In this document: positions 57,446 through 64,000 of the stretch, piece after piece
Layout of the letters: every line of letters starts with the position of its first letter
Position numbering within the stretch: position 1 is the stretch's first letter
DNA from: Azophilus sp965214305
Lineage (GTDB): Bacteria > Pseudomonadota > Gammaproteobacteria > Pseudomonadales > Azotimanducaceae
Reading direction: 5' to 3'
Length of the DNA stretch: 64,000 nt
Assembly (NCBI GenBank): GCA_965214305.1
Contig: OZ243949.1
Location: 620,001-684,000 of the forward strand
Notes under the pieces: generated by a model
Database searches by the model: none
What the model saw: only the letters and a program-made list of their open reading frames with translations
What the model was told of the DNA's origin: nothing
Made by a program: the position numbers and the translations under genes

Positions 57446-59704
57446 ATGTTGAGCAAAGACCTCGAAACCACCCTGAACGAAGCGTTCCGCGAAGCCAAGC
57501 GCAAGCGCCACGAATTCATGACGGTGGAGCACCTGCTGCTCTCGCTGCTCGACAACGAGATTGCCAAGGGGGTGCTGCGTAAAGTCGGCTGTGATATCGG
57601 AAAGCTACGCACCGATCTTGTGGAATACATTGATTCCACAACGCCGCTCATTCCAGCCAGCGACAAGGGCCGGGATACGCAAACAACGCTGGGTTTTCAG
57701 CGGGTGTTACAGCGTGCGGTGTTCCATGTGCAATCCTCCGGGCGTAAGGAAGTCACCGGCGGCAATGTGCTGGTTGCGATTTTCAGCGAACAGGAAAGCC
57801 AGTCGGTCTATTTACTGAAGCAGCAGAACATCAACCGTATCGACGTGGTGAACTACATCGCCCACGGTATTTCGAAGGTTGCTGGCGAAGCGCCCGCCAC
57901 CGAGGGTGCCGCCGTCGAGCAGGGGGAAAGCGAAGCCAAGCAAAAAAGCGCTCTGGAGATGTTTGCCACCAACTTGAACGAACAAGCCAAGGCCGGACGC
58001 ATCGATCCGTTGGTGGGTCGCAACGATGAGCTTGAGCGCGTCATTCAGGTTTTATGTCGCCGCCGCAAGAATAATCCCTTGCTGGTTGGTGAATCAGGCG
58101 TCGGCAAAACGGCTATTACCGAGGGCCTTGCCAAGTGCATTGTTGATCGGCAGGTGCCGGAAGTGGTGGCGGAAAGTACGATCTATACCCTGGATTTGGG
58201 GGCTTTGCTTGCCGGTACCAAATATCGCGGCGATTTCGAGAAGCGTTTCAAGATGGTACTCGCCGAGTTGCAGAAGCAGGCAGGCGCCATTCTGTTCATC
58301 GACGAAGTACACACCATCATCGGCGCCGGCGCCGCTTCGGGTGGGGTGATGGATGCTTCCAACCTGCTCAAGCCGCTGCTCACCTCCGGCCAGCTCCGCT
58401 GCATGGGTTCGACGACCTATCAGGAATATCGCGGTATTTTCGACAAAGATCGGGCCCTGTCCCGCCGTTTTCAGAAAATCGACATCGTCGAACCCGATAT
58501 CGACGACACCTATCGAATACTCAAGGGCCTGAAATCGCGCTTTGAAGACCACTATCAATTGCGCTTCACCGACAAGGCGTTACGCTCCGCCTCGGAGCTC
58601 GCCGCCAAATACATCAACGACCGCTTCATGCCCGACAAGGCCATTGATGTTATCGACGAGGCGGGTGCCGCCCAGCAACTGTTACCCGCCAACCGGCGCA
58701 AGAAGAGTATTGGCGCCACCGATGTGGAGCGCGTTGTGGCCAAGATTGCGCGCATTCCCAGCACCCAGGTATCGACTTCCGACAAGGAGGCGCTCAAGGA
58801 CCTCGACACCAAATTGAAGTTGGTGGTGTTCGGGCAGGACGAGGCCATTGAGCAATTGGCGTCGTCCATCAAGTTATCGCGTGCCGGGCTGCAGTCCGGG
58901 GAAAAGCCGGTGGGCTCGTTTTTGTTCGCCGGCCCCACCGGTGTTGGCAAGACGGAGGTATGCCGTCAATTGGCGATCATCATGGGCGTGGAATTATTAC
59001 GCTACGACATGTCCGAGTACATGGAGCGGCATACCGTTTCGCGCCTGATCGGAGCGCCACCGGGATATGTCGGCTTCGATCAGGGTGGCCTGCTGACCGA
59101 AGCGGTCACCAAACACCCGCACAGCGTTGTACTGCTCGACGAGATTGAAAAGGCGCACCCGGAAGTATTCAACCTGCTGTTGCAAGTCATGGACCACGGC
59201 ACCCTGACCGACAACAATGGGCGCAAGGCGGATTTCCGCAACGCGGTTCTGATTATGACCACCAATGCCGGAGCCCAGGATATGGCGCGGCCATCCATCG
59301 GCTTTGCCAGGCAGGACCACAGTTCCGATGGCATGGAAGCCATTCGCAAGATGTTCGCACCGGAATTCCGCAACCGTCTCGACGCCATCGTGCAATTCAA
59401 TTCCCTCGGCCTGGATGTGGTCAAGACCATCGTCGATAAGTTCCTCACGGAGTTGCAGGCGCAACTCGACAACAAGGGCGTGACCCTTGAGGTGGACAAT
59501 GCGGCGCGCGAGTGGCTCGCCCGGGAAGGCTTTGACGATAAGATGGGCGCTCGGCCCATGCAGCGCCTCATCCAGGAAAAAATCAAGCGCGAACTGGCTG
59601 AAGAACTGTTGTTCGGCCCATTGTCAAAAGGCGGCGGGATCGTTCAGGTGACGGTCGAGGACGGCGATATCGCCTTGAAGATCGAGGAGCCGGTGACCAC
59701 CTGA
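57446..59704 (+). CDS. clpA: ATP-dependent Clp protease ATP-binding subunit ClpA
   Basis: 752 residues. The N domain (LSKDLETTLNEAFREAKRKR) binds ClpS. There are two AAA+ modules with Walker A at residue 215 (GESGVGKTAI) and about 496 (GPTGVGKTEVC), and a second-domain pore loop GYVGFDQGG. It unfolds substrates for ClpP, which is not in this window. The lack of a long middle domain distinguishes it from ClpB. A hairpin-forming repeat follows the stop within 10 nt. Confidence 0.98.
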   Translation: MLSKDLETTLNEAFREAKRKRHEFMTVEHLLLSLLDNEIAKGVLRKVGCDIGKLRTDLVEYIDSTTPLIPASDKGRDTQTTLGFQRVLQRAVFHVQSSGRKEVTGGNVLVAIFSEQESQSVYLLKQQNINRIDVVNYIAHGISKVAGEAPATEGAAVEQGESEAKQKSALEMFATNLNEQAKAGRIDPLVGRNDELERVIQVLCRRRKNNPLLVGESGVGKTAITEGLAKCIVDRQVPEVVAESTIYTLDLGALLAGTKYRGDFEKRFKMVLAELQKQAGAILFIDEVHTIIGAGAASGGVMDASNLLKPLLTSGQLRCMGSTTYQEYRGIFDKDRALSRRFQKIDIVEPDIDDTYRILKGLKSRFEDHYQLRFTDKALRSASELAAKYINDRFMPDKAIDVIDEAGAAQQLLPANRRKKSIGATDVERVVAKIARIPSTQVSTSDKEALKDLDTKLKLVVFGQDEAIEQLASSIKLSRAGLQSGEKPVGSFLFAGPTGVGKTEVCRQLAIIMGVELLRYDMSEYMERHTVSRLIGAPPGYVGFDQGGLLTEAVTKHPHSVVLLDEIEKAHPEVFNLLLQVMDHGTLTDNNGRKADFRNAVLIMTTNAGAQDMARPSIGFARQDHSSDGMEAIRKMFAPEFRNRLDAIVQFNSLGLDVVKTIVDKFLTELQAQLDNKGVTLEVDNAAREWLAREGFDDKMGARPMQRLIQEKIKRELAEELLFGPLSKGGGIVQVTVEDGDIALKIEEPVTT

Positions 59705-59710
59705 CCGCAC

Positions 59711-59779
59711 CTTGGGAACCTCTGCCTCCGGAATGCGCGGATTTTCGCTTTCGCGACCTCCGCAGGTAGAGGCCCCTGG
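59711..59779. repeat. Collapsed copy of the dispersed repeat forming a hairpin after clpA
   Basis: The right-type end (GAACCTCTGCCTCCGGAATG, from 59716) is joined within 20 nt to an inverted left-type end (CGCTTTCGCGACCTCCGCAG, from 59746), so both arms are shortened and the centre is lost. As RNA it folds to a long imperfect hairpin just past the clpA stop, and could stabilise that mRNA or end transcription. Confidence 0.7.
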
Positions 59780-59878
59780 TTCGCCTGCCTCATCAATTTT
59801 CCACGGCGGTTCCGGTAGCGGGAACTAGATGGGATATTCGGGCCGGGTTGCCACCCGACTAAACGGAGCAATGGCGGG

Positions 59879-60094
59879 TTATTTGCGGAACGTGATGCGG
59901 CCCTTGGTGAGATCGTAGGGCGTCAATTCCACCTTTACTTTGTCGCCCGTCAGAATGCGTATGTAGTTTTTACGCATCTTGCCCGAGATGTGCGCCGTAA
60001 CCACATGGCCGTTCTCCAGTTCCACCCGGAACATGGTGTTGGGAAGGGTGTCGATCACCATTCCGTCCATCTCGATCTGTTCTTCTTTGGCCAT
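59879..60094 (-). CDS. infA: Translation initiation factor IF-1
   Basis: 71 residues, a single OB-fold. MAKEEQIEMDGMVIDTLPNT, VTAHISGKMRKNYIRILTGD and a C-terminal YDLTKGRITFR match IF-1 almost completely. The start is the ATG at 60094. Convergent with clpA, as in other Gammaproteobacteria, and downstream of bpt/aat on the same strand after a gap of about 200 nt. Confidence 0.97.
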   Translation of the reverse strand: MAKEEQIEMDGMVIDTLPNTMFRVELENGHVVTAHISGKMRKNYIRILTGDKVKVELTPYDLTKGRITFRK

Positions 60095-60292
60095 AAAATC
60101 CGGCGTTTCCAAGGCGAGCGCATTCTGACCGCCGTTGCGGCAAGAATCAACGGGTAGCCTTGTCCAATGAGGCATGAGCCTGAACGGGGGGCATAAATCC
60201 AACGGGCGCTGAGGGCGTGCGTTGGGATCGTCCGAGGATGATTGTGAGGTTACAGACCGAACGGGTTCGGAGTCCGGATGAGGTTCGGGCCT

Positions 60293-61003
60293 TTAACTGA
60301 ATGGTACCCAACGGCCGTTCACTAAGAGTTCGATGGGGCGGTATTCCGTTTTATAGCGCATCTTGGCGGCGTCGCGAATCCAGTAACCGAGATAGAGATG
60401 GGGTAGGCGCAGTTGTCGGCAGAGATCGATTTGATTGAGTATGGAAAGAACACCGGGGCTGCGCCCGGCATGGCGCGGGTCGAAGAAGGTATAGATCGCC
60501 GAGAGTCCGCCGGCATTGCAATCGGTAACCGCCACGGCTATGAGTTGACCGTCCAAGTAGGTGTTCAGGAAAAAGGTATTGGACCATTGGCACAGCAGAA
60601 ACGATCGAAACTGATCCGGTGAAGTGGGGCACATGTCGCCATCTTGGTGCCGGGCGCTTAGATAGTCCGCGTATAGGCGAAAATAACGCTGATGAAAGAC
60701 GGCATCCTCCGCCCGCACCCGCACATCCCGATTACGCAGAGCCACCCGCTTCTGTTTGCGCCTGGGTTTGAAGCGATCGGCGGGAATGCGCACCGGAATA
60801 CAGGCGCTACAAGTCTGGCAGTGTGGCCGGTACATATGGCTGCCGCTGCGCCGGAAGCCCTTTTGGGTGAGCAGGCGATAGGTTTCGCCGGCGATGGTTT
60901 CGCGGGGGTCGAAAAAGAGGGTGCGCGCCTGCCGGTCGGGAAGGTAGCTGCACGGATGCCGGGGCGTGATTAGGCAGCGCTGGTCGCCGATCTCCCCCTG
61001 CAT
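60293..61003 (-). CDS. bpt: Aspartate/glutamate leucyltransferase
   Basis: 236 residues of the arginyltransferase-like group. The N-terminal cysteine motif HCQTCSACIPVRIP and the C-terminal HLYLGYWIRDAAKMRYK are diagnostic. It adds leucine to proteins starting with Asp or Glu, making ClpS substrates. Its ATG overlaps the aat stop (TGATG). Confidence 0.94.
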   Translation of the reverse strand: MQGEIGDQRCLITPRHPCSYLPDRQARTLFFDPRETIAGETYRLLTQKGFRRSGSHMYRPHCQTCSACIPVRIPADRFKPRRKQKRVALRNRDVRVRAEDAVFHQRYFRLYADYLSARHQDGDMCPTSPDQFRSFLLCQWSNTFFLNTYLDGQLIAVAVTDCNAGGLSAIYTFFDPRHAGRSPGVLSILNQIDLCRQLRLPHLYLGYWIRDAAKMRYKTEYRPIELLVNGRWVPFS

Positions 61004-61698
61004 CAATCGGCCCAGCTGCCGCGACGGGTCTTGGTTTCGTCATTGACGGCGAGACGCGCCAAAAATTCCCGGCGTGCGATTGTTTGCACACCCAGCGTGG
61101 CCAGATGTTGATTGGGGATCTGACAATCAATGAGGCCGAACCGCCAGGTTTGCAGCCGACGACAGAGGTGATACAGCGCCACCTTGGAGGCATCGCGGGC
61201 GCGGCTGAACATCGACTCGCCGAAAAACATCTCCCCCAACGATAAACCGTACAAACCGCCGGCGAGTTCGCCGTGCAGCCACACCTCCACAGAATGGGCG
61301 TAGCCGGACCGATGCAGAGCCACATAGGCGCGTTCCATGTTCGGTGTGATCCAGGAGCCGGAGGTCCGGTGCCCGTTTCTGGGGGTTGTCGCGCAGCTGG
61401 CCACCACATCAGCAAAGGCGCGGTCGAAGGTCACCGCAAAGCCGCCGTTGCGCAGCCGCTTGGCAAGGCTGCGGCTGACCCGCATCGCATCCGGCCGCAG
61501 CACGGCTCGCGGGTTGGGGCTCCACCAGTACAGCGGCCTGTGGTCATGCTCAAACCAGGGGAATACGCCCGCTCGATAAGCCGCCAGCAACCGCGCCTCG
61601 GACAGGTCACCGCCGACGGCCACCAAGCCGTCCACCCCGTCTTCGGCATCGTTGGGGTCTGGAAAAGCGTTGCGGTGATTGAGTAGGGCGATCCTCAT
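61003..61698 (-). CDS. aat: Leucyl/phenylalanyl-tRNA-protein transferase
   Basis: 231 residues. GLVAVGGDLSEARLLAAYRA, VFPWFEHDHRPLYWWSPNPR and GGLYGLSLGEMFFGESMFSR are family signatures. It adds Leu or Phe to N-terminal Lys or Arg, creating N-degrons for ClpS/ClpA. It overlaps the upstream PA4642-like gene by 4 nt (ATGA). Confidence 0.97.
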   Translation of the reverse strand: MRIALLNHRNAFPDPNDAEDGVDGLVAVGGDLSEARLLAAYRAGVFPWFEHDHRPLYWWSPNPRAVLRPDAMRVSRSLAKRLRNGGFAVTFDRAFADVVASCATTPRNGHRTSGSWITPNMERAYVALHRSGYAHSVEVWLHGELAGGLYGLSLGEMFFGESMFSRARDASKVALYHLCRRLQTWRFGLIDCQIPNQHLATLGVQTIARREFLARLAVNDETKTRRGSWAD

Positions 61699-62024
61699 GT
61701 CTGCGGCTTGTCGGCATTTGCCAATATACGCCGGAAAGGGCCGGCGTGCCGGTGTTCGGCGATCAACTCCGCTAGGGTTTCGCCCGTCTCGCCGTGTGCC
61801 TTGAGGTTGCGGCCAGCGCGCTGAAAGTAGCCGATGAATACCTCGAAATCATCCGGTCTCATGCTTCGGTAGGCATACACCAGGGCACTGAAATCGGCAT
61901 CGACCCCGTCACCCAAAGGGGTCTTGTCGAGAAAACCGCGAATACGGGCGTCGTCCCATACCTCGTCCACCACTTTCTGTTTGTCGGGGCGCATGGCTGC
62001 CTCGGTGACGGAATATTTTGACAT
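61695..62024 (-). CDS. PA4642-like conserved protein
   Basis: 109 residues from the ATG at 62024 (MSKYSVTEAAMRPDKQ). The segment KVVDEVWDDARIRGFL ... DADFSALVYAYRSMRPDDFE resembles the small uncharacterised PA4642 family of Gammaproteobacteria. Function unknown. It is the first gene of a coupled run with aat and bpt, and divergent from ftsK across about 40 nt. Confidence 0.7.
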   Translation of the reverse strand: MSKYSVTEAAMRPDKQKVVDEVWDDARIRGFLDKTPLGDGVDADFSALVYAYRSMRPDDFEVFIGYFQRAGRNLKAHGETGETLAELIAEHRHAGPFRRILANADKPQT

Positions 62025-62065
62025 GATAACATTCGCCCTTGGCATTCCCGATTGGAAGCAGACAC

Positions 62066-64000
62066 TTGGCGACCCACCGCGTTCCCTTGCGAGAAATCGG
62101 CCTGCTCGCCCTCGGCACTGCGGCCTTGTATGTGTTTCTCGCCGTGGCTTCCTATTCGCCCGCCGATCCCTCCCTCGGCTTCAGCGGCGCCACCGGCCCG
62201 ATTCGCAATTGGGTCGGTATGAGTGGCGCCTATGTTGCCGATTTGGTGCTGACACTGCTTGGTCTGGTGGCTTACGGCATTCCCTTGAGCTTGGGTTTGA
62301 TGAGCTTGAGCCTGCTGAAAGCACGCCCGTCCGCATCGGTTTGGGTATCACTTGCCGTGCGCGGGCTTAGCTGGTTCGGTTTGGTGCTTTGCGTCTGTGC
62401 CCTGATGCAGTTGCATGTCGAGCCGGATCCGGTTCTCCCGGCGGGCGTCGGGGGCATCTTGGGGCATTGGTTCGTGCAACTTGGCATGCCCCTACTTGGT
62501 TCAATTGGCTTAACTTTGCTTTGTGTGATGGGTGTGCTGATCGGTGCCCAGGCAGCTATTGGCTTTTCCTGGCTGCAAGTCGCGGAGGTTGTGGGTCGGT
62601 GCCTGTACCTGATAGCGCGGCTGTTCATCGGCTATTGGGCCGGGCGCATGGAAACGTCTCGAAGCCAGCGCAAGGCGCGCCAGTCGGCGAAGGCGCGGGT
62701 TGGTAAAAGACGCACCGCGCTGTCAAAGGAAAAGATGCGTCGTCAGAATCGCAAAACACCCAAGATTGAGCCGCTTAAACCGGCACCACCCCGCCAAGAC
62801 CCACTGTTTGCCGGCGGTCCGACCGGTGAGTTACCCACGATGGCATTGCTCGACGACGAAGATGCGGAAACATCGGCCGGTTATTCCACCGAAGCGCTCG
62901 AAGCCATGTCCCGGATGCTTGAATTGAAGTTGAAAGACTTTGGTGTTGATGCCGAGGTGGTGTCGGTGTTGCCGGGGCCGGTGGTTACCCGATTCGAAAT
63001 TCAGCCCGCGCCGGGTATCAAGGTGCAGAAGATTTCCTCGCTGTCCAAGGATTTGGCGCGCTCTTTGGCCGTGGTCAGTGTGCGCATTGTCGAAATCATA
63101 CCCGGCAAGTCGGTGGTCGGCATCGAGATTCCCAACGAAAATCGTGAAATCGTGCGCCTGAAGGACTTGTTTGCGTCGAATGAATTTGTTTCCGCCAAAT
63201 CCCCTCTGACCCTGGCGCTCGGCAAGGACATTGCGGGCACGCCGGTGGTTGCCGATATCACGCGCATGCCCCACCTGCTGGTCGCCGGAACCACCGGCGC
63301 GGGCAAGTCGGTGGGCGTGAATGCCATGTTGTTGAGCATTCTCTACAAATCGCCGCCGACGGAGGTGCGCCTCATTTTGGTAGACCCAAAGATGCTCGAA
63401 CTTTCCAGTTACGAGGGCATCCCCCATCTGCTGACGCCGGTGGTGACCGACATGAATCAGGCGGCCCAGGCACTCAATTGGTGTGTGGGCGAAATGGAGC
63501 GGCGTTATCAACTGATGGCCGCGCTCGGCGTGCGTAATCTGGCCGGTTTCAATAACCGCATTCGGGAAGCCGAGAAGAATAAAGAAACGATCGCGGACCC
63601 ATTGTGGGAAAGCGACGGCGAGGCGACGGAAGTAACGGCGCCGGCCCTGACCCGCTTGCCCTTCATTCTGGTGGTGATCGACGAATTTGCCGACATGATG
63701 ATGATTGTTGGCAAGAAGGTGGAGCAATTGATTGCGCGTATCGCCCAAAAGGCCCGGGCCGCGGGTATCCATCTGGTTTTGGCCACACAGCGCCCGTCGG
63801 TGGATGTCATTACGGGGCTGATAAAGGCCAACATTCCGGCGCGTATGAGTTTCCAAGTCTCCTCCAAGGTGGATTCCCGCACCGTCCTCGACCAGGGCGG
63901 TGCCGAGCAACTGCTCGGCTATGGCGATCTGTTGTTCCTACCACCCGGAACCAGCGTGCCGGTTCGCGTTCACGGGGCCTTTGTCTCCGATGGGGAGGTA
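62066..64000 (+). CDS. ftsK: DNA translocase FtsK, 3' end beyond the window
   Basis: 645 codons are visible, without a stop. TTG start at 62066 with GGAAG 8 nt upstream; an upstream in-frame stop lies at 62027. The N-terminus holds several membrane segments (for example IGLLALGTAALYVFLAVASY). A basic linker follows, then the motor: Walker A AGTTGAGKSVGVNAML (about 63290-63330) and Walker B FILVVIDEFADMMM (about 63663-63704). The linker is short compared with E. coli FtsK. It pumps chromosomal DNA at the division septum. Confidence 0.96.
   Translation, partial: MATHRVPLREIGLLALGTAALYVFLAVASYSPADPSLGFSGATGPIRNWVGMSGAYVADLVLTLLGLVAYGIPLSLGLMSLSLLKARPSASVWVSLAVRGLSWFGLVLCVCALMQLHVEPDPVLPAGVGGILGHWFVQLGMPLLGSIGLTLLCVMGVLIGAQAAIGFSWLQVAEVVGRCLYLIARLFIGYWAGRMETSRSQRKARQSAKARVGKRRTALSKEKMRRQNRKTPKIEPLKPAPPRQDPLFAGGPTGELPTMALLDDEDAETSAGYSTEALEAMSRMLELKLKDFGVDAEVVSVLPGPVVTRFEIQPAPGIKVQKISSLSKDLARSLAVVSVRIVEIIPGKSVVGIEIPNENREIVRLKDLFASNEFVSAKSPLTLALGKDIAGTPVVADITRMPHLLVAGTTGAGKSVGVNAMLLSILYKSPPTEVRLILVDPKMLELSSYEGIPHLLTPVVTDMNQAAQALNWCVGEMERRYQLMAALGVRNLAGFNNRIREAEKNKETIADPLWESDGEATEVTAPALTRLPFILVVIDEFADMMMIVGKKVEQLIARIAQKARAAGIHLVLATQRPSVDVITGLIKANIPARMSFQVSSKVDSRTVLDQGGAEQLLGYGDLLFLPPGTSVPVRVHGAFVSDGEV

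Noticed and set aside
1..64000. CRISPR arrays
   Set aside because: No regularly spaced direct repeats with spacers seen; the only repeats are the dispersed palindromic elements and protein-coding repeats.

Overview
The window is a chromosomal piece of a Gammaproteobacterium. Marker genes are full length and keep gammaproteobacterial neighbourhoods: leuC-leuD-leuB-asd-truA, mtaD-ubiG, gyrA-serC-pheA-tyrA-cmk-rpsA-ihfB, cysH/thrH/cysB, and aceA/purB/mnmA/icd/cspD/clpS/clpA/infA/bpt/aat/ftsK. These blocks follow the order known from Pseudomonas-type genomes, with gaps (no fimV, hisC, aroA or hflD where expected). I cannot name a genus. The gene set suggests an aerobic heterotroph: ubiquinone synthesis, glyoxylate shunt, P450, Rieske oxygenase, a CoA-transferase, a molybdenum hydroxylase and a TonB-dependent receptor.

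Layout. 1-4246: the 3' part of a very large, extremely G+C-rich secreted protein combining a metzincin-type zinc protease, calcium-binding aspartate repeats, two leucine-rich-repeat blocks and a duplicated module with four homologous domains. 4314-9574: leucine and aspartate-family biosynthesis plus truA. 9571-17380: an accessory and catabolic stretch with a CoA-transferase, tRNA-Ser beside gene relics, a PD-(D/E)XK-like protein, a P450, TesB, tRNA-Arg, a GYD-domain protein and a Rieske oxygenase. 17511-24581: rluB, then a minus-strand run TonB receptor / hydrolase / AraC regulator / mtaD / ubiG. 24753-28563: a three-subunit molybdenum hydroxylase, divergent from the receptor. 28700-37324: gyrA to ihfB. 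37424-44329: nfuA, aroG and an AddAB-like helicase/nuclease pair. 44471-45491: a small membrane peptide, a TerB-like protein and a convergent membrane J-protein, together resembling DjlA split into parts. 45728-49375: ydcH-like, 5'-nucleotidase, cysH, thrH, cysB. 49530-56382: aceA, purB, mnmA, moaCDE, icd. 56623-64000: cspD, clpSA, infA, bpt, aat, a PA4642-like gene and the 5' part of ftsK. ClpS/ClpA together with Bpt and Aat make an almost complete N-degron pathway.

The most distinctive non-coding signal is a dispersed palindromic repeat family of about 60-nt arms. One near-complete copy has two inverted arms around a 42-nt centre (13833-13999). Single arms or collapsed copies lie at 9571, 26124, 31264, 44349 and 59711, and there are degenerate traces elsewhere. 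Its CTAG-bearing ends repeatedly coincide with TAG stop codons, and one copy carries the likely start codon of the molybdenum hydroxylase large subunit. A second, unrelated palindromic element with 25-bp terminal inverted repeats follows icd. I found no CRISPR array, prophage or intact insertion sequence.
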